Shown: piece by piece, positions 29,097 to 43,959 of the stretch
Numbering within the stretch: position 1 is the first letter of the stretch
Layout of the letters: each line of letters starts with the position of its first letter
Origin: Apis mellifera
Lineage: Eukaryota > Arthropoda > Insecta > Hymenoptera > Apidae
Reading direction: 5' to 3'
NCBI RefSeq assembly: GCF_003254395.2
Contig: NC_037638.1
Coordinates: 14,369,086-14,433,085 of the forward strand
Length of the DNA: 64,000 nt
Program-made: the position numbers and the translations under genes
Notes under the pieces: model-generated
Told to the model about the DNA's origin: nothing
Seen by the model: only the letters and a program-made list of their open reading frames with translations
The model's database searches: none

Positions 29097-29804
29097 TTAC
29101 CCCTCGGCCTCGTTATCCGTCACGTTTCGAAGTAGATCCTCGTGTTCCCTGTATCGGTGAAGGTCCGCGTATCGAATTTCCGGCTCGAAATCCGAGCTAA
29201 ACTCCAACTGGCGCGTTCTAGCTGCAAGAGTGTCCATTTCGATGGCCTTGACCTGCTGTTCTAACCGTTGAAGCATATCCGTGCTCTCGATAGCCGAGCC
29301 TTTCCTAGGCTGTTTCAGGATCAGTTCGAGATTGATCGGGACTTTCCCGTCGTCGGTGCGTTCGCGTTGAGACGAGACAATAGGTTGAACGATCTTCGAG
29401 TCTTTGAAAGCTTTCAACTTCTCCTCGAGATTCGCGTCGATGGCCACGCTGCTCTCCGAAGGGGGAGTTTTCCTCCCAACGAGGCTCGGCGCACGTTCAA
29501 CGTCCGACGACTCCTCCCGAGGGAGACAAGATTTCACGCCGATCCTCTTTTCCACCACTCGCAAACTCTGACCGCACTCTACCAACTCCCATTGCTTCAG
29601 ATTGTCCACGACAGGACGAGGCGTAGCCGCATACTTTCCGGGAGAAGCGGATGGACCGATTTGCTCTTTCACGGAGTGGCGTTCACCGATTTGTTTCCCG
29701 CTCTCCTTCCCCCCCGCCTCGAACCCTTTCCGCCCGATTTGCAATCGGATCGAATCCCTGCTCGGTTGCATCCGACTGAACAACGATCTCTCTTGATTCT
29801 CCAT
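29097..29804 (-). CDS. Hypothetical 235-aa ORF, possible par-1 N-terminal exon
   Basis: The longest non-repetitive ORF in the window, in a GC-rich island on the par-1 strand. It starts MENQERSLFSRMQPSRDS, is rich in Glu/Lys/Arg/Ser/Gln, has no membrane segment, and its last third (MLQRLEQQVKAIEMDTLAAR) looks coiled-coil. It terminates at TAA, but the final bases GAGGG|GTAACA and the earlier AAC|GTGACG are possible donors, so it could be an N-terminal par-1 exon. The GTGACG donor ends in phase 0 and would fit the 25441 exon. It may instead be a nested single-exon gene. The antisense frame across it has less protein-like composition. Confidence 0.5.
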   Translation of the reverse strand: MENQERSLFSRMQPSRDSIRLQIGRKGFEAGGKESGKQIGERHSVKEQIGPSASPGKYAATPRPVVDNLKQWELVECGQSLRVVEKRIGVKSCLPREESSDVERAPSLVGRKTPPSESSVAIDANLEEKLKAFKDSKIVQPIVSSQRERTDDGKVPINLELILKQPRKGSAIESTDMLQRLEQQVKAIEMDTLAARTRQLEFSSDFEPEIRYADLHRYREHEDLLRNVTDNEAEG

Positions 29805-30130
29805 TACACAAGATTTTCGATTATATTTCCAAATAATTATCGCGCGCGTCGTCGAGTTTCTTACGTATCGATTTTGTATTCGCGGAAGAGGGAAGGAAAC
29901 GGTCAGATTTCGATCGTTCTCCGCATAATTCCGTTCAAACCTCGATCAATATTGCCAACTCTTCAATAGTCGGACCCCCTCGTCGATGGATCAGGCGTCT
30001 ACGGGCGGATGGGCGGCAGCTCGATTTCTCTGTTAGAAAAACATGCGTTATCCTCGGTTAACGGTTGCGATCGTTGATTCGCTTCGCTGGGGCGAACGAT
30101 CTTCGTCGACGAGGGGACGATTACCAGTCT
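29805..30130. promoter_or_regulatory. Probable promoter/5' UTR region of the 29.1-kb ORF
   Basis: CpG-containing sequence immediately upstream of the ATG at 29804 on the minus strand. No definite TATA or initiator can be chosen by eye. Inference from position and composition. Confidence 0.25.
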
Positions 30131-33100
30131 TGACACATTTTTTTCACATTTATATATATATGTATATATACCCAAAACCCGAGCAGAAGGAACGAGACAC
30201 GATTCAGCCGATTATCCTTCGCCAGTCTTATACCTTTCTCTAATTGGCAACAGTGACATATATGAATATATATGTATATACACGTATGAGTATGCGTGTG
30301 TGTGTGTATATATATATATACACATATATTAAGTACCGACAAGCAGAAAGCAACGACGGCAATAACAGGCACACTTGATGAAAGACAGAAAAGCTTTTTC
30401 GACCGATGAAAAAAATCTTGGAATTCTAATATTTTGATTTCAAATTTTCAAAAATTCACTTGCCGATTTAAAAAATAGTTAAAGCGCGATAAAGGCGACT
30501 GGATTTAAAAACGAATCTTTAATCGTTTTAATTATATCACTTTCATTGATAAAGATCGATAAAAGGGAATGAATTGATAAATGAAAAGAGAGAGAGAGAG
30601 AGAGAAGAAAACGAATGGTAGTGAAACTAATGATATCACATGTATATGATACTTAGCCGTACATGTATATCGACTGATAAAAACACGCACGCGTATTTCT
30701 AAGGTGTTGATTTGTCGATCTTCGAGTTTTATTTTTTTTCATTCGCTTATCGCTCGGTGGCCGCGAATTCGCGCTCGAATATTCGAGAAATATACGCGCA
30801 CATTTTTCTCGAGAAATAAACTCGAACTCGGTGGAAGTGAAAATTAGAGGGAAAAAGAAACAAAAAAAGAGCGGAAAAATTCGATAAGAAAAAAGCCAAT
30901 TGTTGTTGCGAGACAGATTATATATATATATATATATATATACAGTTTCGATGGAAAAATTTAACTCGTTGAAACTGTTTCGAGTATAGGTTAATAAAGG
31001 TGTGATAAGAAGTATGTGTCTCTCTCTGTCGCGAGCAATATCACGGTTGGCCTCGACTGGCGGCGCGATTGGTGAGAATAAAATACCCTCAATTTATCGC
31101 GCAATCTACGGAAATTTATACGTTGATTCGTTCCTTCATTGTCGAGAAAAGAGAAAAAGGAAATGATAAATGATGAAGAAAAGAAAAGACTTTCGAAAGA
31201 GAATCGGGGGATTGGTTGATCGATTGTTGATCGATTATCGATTGCTCGTAATTATTTAAAAAAAAAAAAAAAAAAACGTATCTCTCTTGTCCAAGGAAGA
31301 CCGATCGATAGAATTTCAAAGAACACACAGCACTGTGAAGAAAACGTGGCTCGAAATCGCCGAAAAGATGGAAAACGTACAGCCTGAGGTTGTGCGTCAA
31401 TAGACGGCTACGAACAACTGGGTCCATTTCCCGAACGATAATAACTCGACCAACCACCACCTCGACTTTGTTAGACCGTTATCAATGATAGATGAAGATA
31501 AGCGATAACCGCCTACCTAACTTATTTCGGATTCCAGCCTAACTTACAACAAGAAAAATATATTTGTATCATCGTTGAAATTTTTCCTGTTTAATTGAAA
31601 TTTTTTGTTTTTTTATTCTTTTTTAATTACAATAAGTTTAGAATTATAGTAACAATGCGAATATATAGTTTTTACGAATTATAGTATCATAAGATTATAA
31701 TTCTTTTATAAGTCTTTTCATACAATTCTTATATGGAAAACAAATGTTTATCTAAAAGGATCATTTCACGCGTTTCTCAGAATATTAAGTTTCTTTCATA
31801 ATAACATTTTCTAATCGATTTTCAACCGAATCGATATCGATATCCGTCATTCGTACGCGATGACAGGCATAAAAGAAAGAAAAAAAAAAAGAGGCAAGAA
31901 AATAGACGATTATAAATGTGTTTTTTACAAAGTCAGAGTGTGAGATTCGATCGATCCTTCCGTTCAAACAACTCGCCAATGAATGCACATTGGAATGGAG
32001 CAAAATTAGAAATAGGCTGCATCGAAAAGATTTGTGAACAGTTGTGTCTCTGGAGCCTGGCCAAAAGTAAAATTTTCAAGTATCGTATCGAATTCTTTTT
32101 TTTTCAAAATTTTTCAACAATTTTCCATTCCATAATCGATAACGAGGAAAAAGATCAAAAAGAGGATCAAAAATAAGAAACATTGAAAATCACGAGAAAG
32201 AATGTTGAAGCGAACTTCGAGAAAAATGAATGGGATTACGAAAGAATCCCATTATCGAGGTATACATGTGATCCGAGCAGATAAATTGATTATCGAACCG
32301 ATTAAGCCGTATGCGTTCTTTCGTTCGAAATATAGAGAGTGCAGCGCGTTATAAATCGCAGTTAAGAATCGAACAGGTGGCCGGCAAAGCTGAGCCGAAA
32401 ACGTAATATATCTATTCTCGCCTGATCGGGTATGATCGAATACGTTCACCCGTTCATGCGAATTCAGCACAGTGCGTGATTGAAATTCACCGTTATGCAA
32501 CACGAGGATTGAAATAAATAAAAGAAATCAACGAATACAGTTACTAATAGTAACCAATGTATTAAGCAAATATTTGCAAGTATTTTCGTAAAATATATGA
32601 CGAGTAGTATTCTTTTCATATTGATCATCTTCATTCACAGATTCCAAAGTTTGTTCGTTCGATGTGCAAAAATGCATATTAATCCGTGACTCGAAGCAGA
32701 AGAAACATTTATTGAAAAATAACAAACGTGTTATTAATTAAACTTGAATTATCAAAAACGTATTTCACATTCGTGGAGATTTTTAATTGAGAAAATCAAA
32801 ATCGAAGAAAAACGAGCACGGGAATTATTTATTCGAGGGAAATAATCCGTCAATTCCGTCCGTTTATCACCGGCTTAACTCTCGAACTTATCCACTGAAT
32901 GATCTCGATTTGTCTTTTATTCGAGAAAATATTAATTACTCGTGTAAAATTGATTGTGAATTGGCACTAAAAAAAAAACGACGGAATGTTTATAACGGCC
33001 GCGCCGTTCCGTCTTTGGCGTGGCCGAGCCACGATATGAAAATTTCTCACGAATGCGAGACACAAGCGTGTAGTACACCAATTGCGGTCAACTGTGTTCA

Positions 33101-36100
33101 CAATCGACGAAAGCAGTGCTCGTGACTCACTCGGCCCGACCAACAAGTCGATGGTAAACTCTGTTTCTCGCCTTTCGTCTCTCACCTCTTTCCCAATGCG
33201 GTCATCTATCATGTCGAGAGCTCAAAGTGCAAGTACCGATAGCAGGTCTGTATTCGACCGCTTCGGTACCCGTACTGCCATCTTTTCCCTTTTCGAGAGG
33301 TTCGATTACTTACTTGAAATTAGGTATTCGTCTTTCTATTATCGCATCGATATTATCCCCGAAAAACACTTCTCTTCTTCTCTTCTCCTTTCGTTTCGAA
33401 TCCGATATTCGAATTTAATCTTAAGTTTATTTTTAGTTTCAATTTTTTTTTTTTCTTTTTAATGTTGAGTGAATCGTATCGGAAATTCACAAAGAATAGA
33501 TAGAAAATGATAAAGTTCTATATATCGATAAAGTAATAAACGTATATCTGTAATGATTTCTCAGGAATTTTTTATATAGGACTACTAATACTACTATTAC
33601 TACTATTGCTTCTAAATTTAATTACAATAGCTAACTTTTTGTATAAAATTGCATTTTTTTTACATCGAATAAAAACGTCAAAAATTAATAAAAAGTTAAA
33701 TAGATCGAGTTACACGTTTTACAAATGTATATCAAATATATATTTTCTTAATGATTATTGTATTTCAATTGTGATTGAATTGAAACGAGAGGGGAAAAAA
33801 GGATACAAAACTTGTTCATTGAATGTATTCGTTGAATTATTTTTGATAATTCACATAAAAAAAGTCAAATTAACGAATCCGTAATTAATCTACCGAAATC
33901 ATGTGTTTAAAAACATTTAAACGATAATTTCTTTTTTTGTCATTTTTTTAGTATTGGCTTGAAATTTAGAGAAGATTGTAAATCAAACAGTTTATTTATA
34001 TGTCTTTTTCGACATTGTCAAAAAGAGATTTGTCAAGATAACGGAATCATTCATATATCAAAGGAAATATTTAACGGATGTAAAGTTTATACATATTCTT
34101 AAAAATAACTTAATTTTATAATTTTATGATTATTAACAGAGTTTGTTTATGATGTTATTATATGATATCACCGTATCATAGAATAATAAAAAAAAAATAT
34201 ATATATATATAAAATATACTCGATAACAGTAGAGATTGATGATAACCAGTTGTGAAGACAATTTGAAACATCTTTAAACTAAGTGAATCAGGAAACAAGC
34301 GCTATTAATTGTTTATCATGCATGCTCGTTCCATATGACCTAACGCTAGCTTCCAGTTACACGAGACTCACGAATGAAAATATTGAAGCTAGTTTACATA
34401 ATTCTTCGTTAATTGATATCGTGTACGCAGTTGCGAGTTTGGAATAGGAACGGTTTTTCTTCACGAATCGTCACAAAACTTGCGTTGACAAATTTTAATA
34501 CTCGATATACTTACATATTTCATAATAAATATAAACAATATTCCTCGAAACATTCCAATTTCGACTAATTAATTTTATTAAATTTTATTAAACCATCAAA
34601 AAATTAAACTAGCTTTTTTGATCAAATATTTTTTAACTGAGTACAAAACAGTAAACAATAAAAAAAAGAATTGCCATCATTGTGATAAAATGGAAGATTC
34701 TCGGAATTCTCGATTATTGCCCAAAAAATTCAAGATTATTCAATTTTTTTAATGTTGTTTGTAGCGTAAATTCCACAATATGGGATTCATTGTTGTTTGA
34801 ATCAGCGTGTTTTGAACAGTTAGAAAAAAAATCATTTTTATTAACATCAGTATTAAACGATACGTACAGTGGGGGAATGTCGATTCGTTAAATGAAAATG
34901 GCCTTGATGAAACTCTCATCCAATGTCCGTATGAACATTGCCTATGTATATACAGATGGACAGTCCCCTGATGGCTATCACGGAAGTGAATCGTTTAAAG
35001 TATATTTGAGCCGTTGTTAACCGGTGTCTCCGAAACATAGTTTATCGCTATGGAACAATGCATTTTTTTCTAATTTCATCATTAATAAATTTCACGATCG
35101 ATAGTTGATAAAATCATCCTTATATTCCTTCCATACGTATCAATTATATTCACGTTTCGATTTCTACTTATTTACTTAAATATTATAAATAGATATTTTT
35201 TTTTATAATTAGAGATGGATCAAAATTTTTAGATTTGTATGAAATTTATGAAGTTTCGAAACTTTGGAAATTCAGAACATTTATTTTCCTTTCTTTCCTT
35301 TTTCCCTAAGAAATATTGTTTTATTGAAAAATAACAAAATTTTATCGAATAATTTTAATAAATTTTTATTTTTGAAAATAAATGATTTGTAGTCAATAAT
35401 TGTCTTTTTGTCTAAGAAAAAATTAAATTTTATTGTTATTATTTATTGCTTTATTTGAATTAATTAAATTAAGTCAATAATCTACATGAAAATTTAATTG
35501 AATTAAATATTATTAATTAAATAAAAAAATATATTTTTATAATATTTTTTGCAAATTTTCAATTTTCAAAAAATTTCAATATAAAAAACTAAAACTTGCT
35601 GAAAATCCAATACAATTAATTTTGATTTTGTTAAAATATTAATTTAATTAATGTAATTATTTATTTTTTGTTACTCTTTTATAAATAAAATTTTAGCTAA
35701 TACTTGTATATAAGAATATTGAAATACATATATATTCTAGTTGTTTTGCATTAAATTAGACAACATTAAAATGTTTTATTTCTAGAATTATTCCTAATAT
35801 ATAAATCTTTGATGATAATATAATTGAATTATAATAATTTGAATAATTTTTTGTCATCTTATATATGAATCAAAAGTAATATCGTTGATAATTATGGGAA
35901 TAATTAATTGCAAAATTTTGGTTAAGAACTCACTTAAATATTATAACAAATAATATTTTTTTTTTTAGATATGGTAAATATAACCAGCGATGTTATAAGT
36001 AGTCCCTTATTATTATTTTTTGTTATTCTTATTTTTTCAGGATCATATACAAATCCTGAACAAAATATAGAATGACATCATTATATATTTAAGTAGACTC

Positions 36101-39100
36101 TTTTGATGTTCGATCTTGGAGAAACCAAGTAGGAACAAAAAGAATCCATATGATAATTCATACGTGTGTTTAGTGATGGTATACGAGTGTTAATCGTATA
36201 TTCAAAGGCAATATTAGTCGTATACCTAACAAATAAATTCATTTCGTTTGGCTAGTCTAATAGCGTAATGAAATCGCGTATCTAATTTATCATATATCAA
36301 GGTTAAACATGTTTCATAACCAGTACATTTTAGTGATAAAAAATATATAAATTCGAGAATTTCAATTCTTGGCAATTGAATGGATATTTTTCTTCGAGAA
36401 GAATTAAAAAATGAAAGTAAAGATGTCGATTAATATTGAAAATAATAATTGAATAAATGCGAAATTATCGGATGTTGTTGTTATACTTATTGACAAAAGT
36501 TAAGAAATATAAAGAAATTCGCCAAGGATTATTTTGTTTCTTATCTTTTAAAATCAATTGATTGAAATTAAAAAGAAAATAAAAATTAAAAATATAAAGA
36601 GATAATCAATATATTATTATATAATATTCATAAAATATTCATTTAATTAATCTAATACAAGATTTTGCTCCTATTCTTGACAATATTTTCATTAAATCGA
36701 TTTTATTGGTTAAAAAAATAAATTTCCAATTAATCTAATATAATCCAACAAATGCGAATTTAGATTCAAAATTAGATATTGGCTATTTAATTACATTCAC
36801 ATTTTATTAATATAAAATTATTATTAATTTGGAAGAATTTTTTGGAACGTTGTCACATTAAAAAAATCATTTTATTCAAATTTTTTCATTCTTAATTATA
36901 GCATATGAATTTATATATATACAATATAACGATATATTAATTTATCTATTTGTTTCAAGAAAGAATTAGAAAGTCTGGTTGGAATTGATAAACATTTAAT
37001 TGAAATTATTAAATGGTCGAGAATTCTATGAATAAGAATAAATTATTTATTCTGAAATGATTTCAGATGTAACATACAACATTCTATTATAACCATTTAT
37101 ATAAGATAACAATTTAATTAGTAATTTTAAGTATTTGAAACATATAAAATTTAATAGTGATAATGTGATAATTTGGTTGTTTTTCTTAAAATCTTTATCT
37201 CGCTAAAAATAGAAGAAACTATAAATAAATTCGTACATCACGATATTTTATAAAATTCATACATTGAAATAAAATACATATATACTTATAGTATATAAAA
37301 TACATTAGAATTAATACATTGTGTTTTAAAATCATATTGAAAAAAATATCAGTAAATATTATTTCAATGATTGAAAACATTTTTAAATTTTAAAAATTAA
37401 TTAATTAACATTCTCTTTGGGAATCGTGAATGTAATTAATAGAACAAATATTTATGTAAAAAGATCATAGTTTTATGAATATAAAAAATGAAAAACTTAT
37501 TTCTTGAATTTTATATATCTTTATATATTATGGACATTTTGTACATTTTTATATATTCAAATTTTGCATAAATACATAAACATTTGTAATTAAATAATCA
37601 AATCAATTCTTAAATTTGAATCTAATTGGAATGTTAAATATTAAAAATTTTTTTTTATCAACTTATCGAAATTAATACAATAAAAAAAATATAAGAAAAA
37701 CACGAAAATATTATCAAGAGAGCACAAGCTGAATCTTACATTCGATAATTAAATAAGTATCGTGCAATCATGAAATTTAAATTATTTTTAGTAAAATTAT
37801 AAAAATTATTGATATTTATACGTTATTATTATTTTTTTTTTGTAAAAATATATATAATCTGACTATAAAAATATCTTTTTAAATTTTTCTCCTACATATT
37901 TTGTTCTGTTTCTTTGAATCGATATTATCTTTAATCTTTATAAAAATTATATTCGAAAAAATTTATAATGCTTATATACCTATGTTATTTTTTAATTCTA
38001 AGCTATTGCCATTTCAAAGGATAAAAAGTATAAAAAAAAAATTCGTCAACAATTGCTTTTTAACTTCATACATCGAGAAATGTATGTATGCGCATAGGTA
38101 TAGATATATTTAAGCGGAAACCGATGATACGTAAACGCGAGCTACAATGCGTGCTGCGCATTCTTGAACGGTGAAAGGAAAGGAAGGAGAAGTTGCTACG
38201 CCATGATGTGACGCGCCATGCGCCGATATAGGTATCGATAGATAGCGATTCTTCGATAGAAAACCTCGAAATGAATTAGTACGTGTCTACAGTTATAACG
38301 TTTAAATGGATAAAAAGCATAAATGTATATAAGAAATTCTAGAAGAGTATAGAAAAAAATATGCAGAATTCTATGATAGAATAAATATCGAGAATACATT
38401 TTATCCTTATCGAATTTGGGATGTAAATATGTTTTTTCTTTTTATATATATATATATAAAAGAATATTGAAATACGTGTCACCTCTGTCTTGTATATTTA
38501 ATGCAAACCATCGAATAAACATCTGACACCTCTGTAAATCGAATGTTTTTCCGATGAACAAAAGTAACGTGTGTTTCAAAAGAAGCACTGATGAAAACAA
38601 AAGAATGTTTCACCGCTATTAGATACCTAGGGAGAATTTATTATTTTGCCACAAAGGAAGCAATTGTCGCAGTTGGAGGTTACTTACGACTATTTCTCTA
38701 TGTTTCAACGTTTCGTTCTTTTTCAAACCATTAAATTGTTGAAAATAACAGCATAATTTTAAAGTACATGCTCGAATGGATGATAGAACTTGATCCCAGA
38801 ACTTGAACTATTTTACCATGTTTCTTTATTTTGCGAATCGAATATTTGACGACCAATCAACATATGCCAGGATCAATCATAATATTGACAGGAATCAATA
38901 ATTGTCGGAACTTCTTTTGCGTTCTTCTAAAAAAAAAAAAAAAAAAAAAAAAGATCGCTGCAGCACTCGTTTTTATCTCTTCGATCGGCAAAGTCGATTT
39001 CGAAAGATTTATTTGTAATAGCTCAATGTATGCCGTGTGGAATCGTTGGTTGTGTAATCGCTTATGTTCTCGGAATCTTCTTATTTGACAAGACAAATAA

Positions 39101-39444
39101 TTACATCGGTAATTTATAAAGATATTACAATATAGTTATATATATATACATATATATATATATATAAAAAACTACATTGTAATATTTTATATATATATAT
39201 GTATATATAATTGAAACAAAAAGAATCGTTGTGAAAAATATGATTCATTCGATTCGCGAGAAATATATATATAATATAAACGTGTATATATACATATACT
39301 GACATGTATGTATACATCCTATAACGAGACGAAAATTTTACAACAAAGATTTGAAATATTGTTCGCGCAGCTGATGCTCGCGTGAGACTCAAGGTCTAAG
39401 GGGGGAGAAGGATTTTTCCGTTTGAGACACGACGTTTCTCTTAC
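30131..39444. other. Large intronic/intergenic stretch, no supported gene
   Basis: 9.3 kb between candidate par-1 first exons. It holds TA and GT/TA microsatellites (30288-30320, 30919-30943), purine runs, and a slightly GC-richer patch at 32.8-33.3 kb with overlapping short ORFs on both strands (32787-33125 plus, 32967-33212 minus) that I cannot distinguish from chance. From 33.9 to 38.1 kb it is very AT-rich and featureless. Confidence 0.5.
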
Positions 39445-39849
39445 CTGAAGTCTGACGCGCAGCCTGGAATGTCGCCTACCATAGCTGTTTCTGCTCGAAT
39501 GTTGCTCGAAAGATGTTGGGAGGGGAGGCTGGGATCTTCTCGCGGTTGGATCGTTCACGTTATTCGTCTTGTTCCTCACGGTGGCCAGGTTATTTACGTG
39601 ATTTCCGTTCGCCGTTTGCACGATCATAGACGTGTTCGAAGATGGCGTGTCTCGATGACTTTTCGTACGGCGGAGCAAACGGCGCACAGTATTTTTTACA
39701 GTCGCGGCCAAATGTGTACCACCACCGCCACCACCGCCGCCGCCACCACCACGTTCACCGGTCTCGTTCATCACTTTGTACTCGACCATTTTTGCTCTGG
39801 TTATAGATGCAGGTACCACTTTGTGGCTACCCGTCTCCGTTACAAACAT
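39445..39849 (-). CDS. par-1: Alternative first coding exon, probably par-1
   Basis: 135 codons from ATG 39849 (MFVTETGSHKVVPASITRAK) to a strong donor CAG|GTAAGAG in phase 0, matching the 25441 kinase exon. An in-frame TAA lies six codons upstream. It contains an uninterrupted run of about 11 Gly from a GGT/GGC repeat, then basic NTVRRLLRRTKSHRD and Asn/Ser-rich sequence, ending RLRVRLQ. No domain is recognised. Joining to par-1 is inferred from strand, phase and the absence of any other downstream gene. It could belong to an unrelated gene whose remaining exons I missed. Confidence 0.65.
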
Positions 39850-40110
39850 CCCAACAATGTCCACTTAGCGCTGCAATATTATTACTCACTTTTTTTTTCT
39901 TTCTTTTCTTTTTTTTTCTTTTCCCCCTCAATTTTTCTCTACGAACGAATCCTCCCCTTCACTTTTCAGTTAATTCCACTCGGATTTTGTTGTCTCCCGG
40001 GCTCGCCTCCTTCTTTTCCTTGACGCGCTCGGCATAAAAATTCACGTGCTTCTCACACGCTTGCGTTGCTCGGTTTGTCGGCAGAAACACCAGTCAACTG
40101 ATAAACACAA
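39850..40110 (-). promoter_or_regulatory. Probable promoter region of the 39.4-kb first exon
   Basis: Immediately upstream of that exon on the minus strand. Contains a perfect E-box CACGTG (40043-40048) and CpG-rich flanks. The pyrimidine tract at about 39890-39930 may be 5' UTR. Inference. Confidence 0.3.
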
Positions 40111-42159
40111 GATGTTTTCCTACTTGTTTTTTTTTTTTTATTGTGTGCATATCTAAATGATACACCAATTAAATGGAAAGATTTTTTAATTCAATTTTTC
40201 TTTTTTTTAATTTCTTTTCCATCGACCATCATCGCAGAGATAAATCGGCCGAATTATTGCATGTATCAGCATATATCAGTTTCAATTTTTGTCTTAAATA
40301 AAAAATTGATTAAAAAATCGCGTTCGTTAAACTTCTTTCGATAATTTTGAGAGGAGGCGTAATATTTTTATGAGAAAAGAGGAGGGTTGGTAGTAAATTT
40401 GCCGATAAGTAACGCGATAAGTAATACGATACGGTTTATCGATAACCCATATAATTGTCGAAAATGAATGTCAAATAGATGAAACGAATACAAAATGCAA
40501 GAAGAAGATGTCAAAAGATTAAAGATTCGTTTTGAAGTTAATCTTTCAAATGCGATTGATCAACAATATATCGTGATACTCGAGGAATCTTTTTTTAGAT
40601 TCTATTCTTTGATGATTGTAAAAAACCGTTTAAACGTTTCGAGTTCTCTCATTGTTAGAATATCCTTGAATATCCGCGAAATAAATGCGCAAATGAATAC
40701 GCGAATACGTGATTTGAAATTTTAAAAATTTTCCAGATTTCCAAAGATCGTTAATAAGCATTATTTTAAATACACGTATCGCACAAATTTAGATCTTGAG
40801 TTCTTAAGTTTTAAAAATTTGAAATAAATAAAAAATGAAAAATTATATCATATTTCAAAACGATAAATCGTTAATATAATTCTCGCAAGATAAAGAGGGA
40901 AAAGTACGCAGCATGGTCAAGACCCCGGTGTTTTTCTTCGATTGTACCGCATCAGAGATAACGACAGGAAATTTTTGTAAAAGCGATAATAATGGTTGAA
41001 TCGGCGAAAAAGACGAAGAGACGAGGAACGCTTCGTTCCCCGGTTTAGAAGAAAATAAGAAGAACGATTGATGACGTTAAACTTAAAAAATGTTCGATAA
41101 TCTGACAAATTGGCTTTGCCTTCAACCTATTACTTAAATCATATCTATCATAAATTACGTAATTTATTCGATCGCGAATTCTTCTCTTTGAAATAGAAAT
41201 GATCGTTATTATATCGAGAAAATAAATTTTCTCAGCTCAGAAATTTATTGAATCTAACGATAAATAAATAAGTACTTATCGTCGATTCGAATCGAATACA
41301 AAGCACGTGTATCAAACAGATTACTATATCTATAAATTAACAATAACCTAATAATATTTAATTAATATATTATTGTTTTATATATATATAATAACCTTCG
41401 TTAATTATTCATTACTTAATACGCTTCGTTAGTTTCACATTTTTTTGGATAACCATAAAGATAACTTCATATTCAATTCAAAAGAATATCAGTTTACACA
41501 AAAATTTAGCTTCTTTAGGTCGGTATATTTCAAAAAAAAAAAAAAAAATAGGTAACCACAGATCGGTTGACGAATATATTACTTATTTTCGATAATCGAG
41601 CTAGTCGCAATAATCAAATTTTGAATCACTTGCTAATTTTTTTCACTTTTATTATTTTTTTTATATTTTGCGCTGTTCACAAATACTGATGCACAGGCAT
41701 GGTGGAGCATCGCACCATGAACACACTTCGTCTTGAACTAACACAACAGATTTGAGAAAGAGAAGAAACAAATAGGTGGTGGAGAGGAGAAAAGAAGAGA
41801 AATGGAAGGAGAATCGGAGGGAAAGAGAACGAGAGAGCGTATACCCGACTTCCTAATGTCGTTAAGTTAAACGAATTAGGCCAGTTCTTCGATACTCGCA
41901 CAAGTACGTAACCTTAGACCATATAGTCGACAAACTGAGACCGCGTTCAATTATGACACATGATTTAATTCTTTTAGTTTCTTAATATTTAGCAGAAAAA
42001 ACAATTTATGACTTTCATAGTTAAAATGTTAACAACAATGAGATTGATTATATACGTTCATTTATACGACTTCCATCGATCGAGAATTATCCAGAAAAGA
42101 TTTTTCATTGAGTTTCATAATTTTTAAATTTATATGTATAAAGAACAAGATTTTAACAA

Positions 42160-42800
42160 TTTTATTTTTTAAACTAATTATACGTATAATCAGTAGTCAA
42201 ACTTATTTTTCAAAATATTTACAAAAAAAAGATTACTATGCATAGAATTTCTATAAATATACATCCGTGACAAAGTGTACATCAGCATGCGATTACTACT
42301 TATCAATTATATATACATGTAAGCATATCAGTTGACACTTAAAGTACATAACAGGTGAATTAATATCATCACACTTTACAATTAATATCTATCTAGAACT
42401 TCGATTCGTAGAATGAAAAAAATAATATGAAACAATTTTTTTAAATGATGTTATAATAGATACTAACAATAGATATTAAATATCATTATTATTATGATCA
42501 TTTCAACTTAAAGATTGTTTTATATTATATTTTATTTTATATTCGTGAATACATTCTATGAATACTATTTATAAATATAATAATTTTCGCATAATATCTA
42601 AATTCAATATCGAAGTTTGAAATATTTCAAAATCTATGAGAAAGAAACTAGTTTAGAATAGAATTTTTTGACTAATTATCGTTATTTGCATATTGCTGCT
42701 TGTCGCCACGAGTTGTTATATTAACATATTGATAACAGTTGCCTGTTGATGCACATGTCATGAATTATAATATCTGTAGAAAATGTAATAGTAGTAATTT
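42160..42800. repeat. Diverged duplication, copy 1
   Basis: Shares colinear blocks with 47030-47550, for example AAATATTTAYAAAAAAAAGA, CTACTTATCAATT, TTAATATCA and GATGTTATAA...ACAATAGAT followed by GATTGTTT. The order is kept; the spacing varies by small indels. Nature unknown. Confidence 0.6.
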
Positions 42801-43959
42801 TTTTTTTGGAAATATTTCGGGAATTAAAATCGAATAACGATTGTATGTATGAGAAATTTGTTCAAAATATTACTTTTTAATAATAGTTCTTTATTTATTC
42901 AGAATTTTTTAAAATAATTTTTTGTTGTTACGGTTTCTAAAATTTAACTCAAAATTTAAATCTGCATCATAAAACATTAATCATTGATCATTAATAATTT
43001 TCAAATTTGAAGAAAAAATATATATTATGAATAAATAAAGTAATAAATATATAAATATATAATTCTTATTTAATCATTCACTTACATGTGTGATTTCAGA
43101 ATGTGAAATTCATAGGGATTCGTGGATCACAGTTTAAGAAATGTTATTATTCTATATTTCAAAATCATTGAAATCGATATTCATTTCTCATGATATTATA
43201 TAAATCACTTTTTTCCTACATAATTATTATAATCATTATCAAATTGTGTAAACATTTGCATTCGATTGAACAAAAGATTGATTCGATTAGATCCCGTATT
43301 TAAAAATTTAAAGATTATAATTTTGAAAAGAAAATCAAGATTAAGAAACGATCAAGGAAAAAGCTGACGAATGATTATGATCGAATTTGTTATAATATCG
43401 GCGGAACATAGTAACATGACGATAATAACATGCATTGACATATCCAACAGCCATGTAATATCATCAATCGTTATATACTCGTGTCACGCATCTCTTCGCT
43501 GTTCTTCGTTCACAATTCGTAATGTTTTGATTGATGAGCCTATCGGTTGGTAAGTGAATCACAAAAGATTTGTTTTACGAACGATGAAACGAACACCTGA
43601 TTGCGTTTCTAATATTTATAAACATCATCGAAGTCTAAGTAAGAAAATACTAATTCGATCTTTTTAATTTTAATTTTTTTTGAGAATAAGAAATTTATTG
43701 TGTTAAAGAATATAATATAAATATATATATATACATGCCAATTGAATTTTAATTTATCATTCTATCGCATATAATATATATATTTGATTTAAAAATTAAA
43801 ATTTTCATTCGTAAAAATTGGAATTAATTATCTGCTTGTGATCGAATGTTGATTGTTAAGTAAGTTTTTATTTCGAATATTAAAAGTTTGCGCAATAAAC
43901 AACGATTTCAAATGCTTTGTTTACACCTTCACTTTCCATACGTGATTGGGAATGATATA

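Noticed and set aside
29268..29969. 233-codon plus-strand ORF
   Set aside because: It is antisense to the 29.1-kb minus ORF, with a Leu/Arg/Phe-heavy composition and no splice logic; read as a shadow frame.
32787..33212. Overlapping ORFs on both strands near 33 kb
   Set aside because: Moderate length only, no splice sites that lead anywhere, no recognised motif; possibly conserved non-coding sequence.
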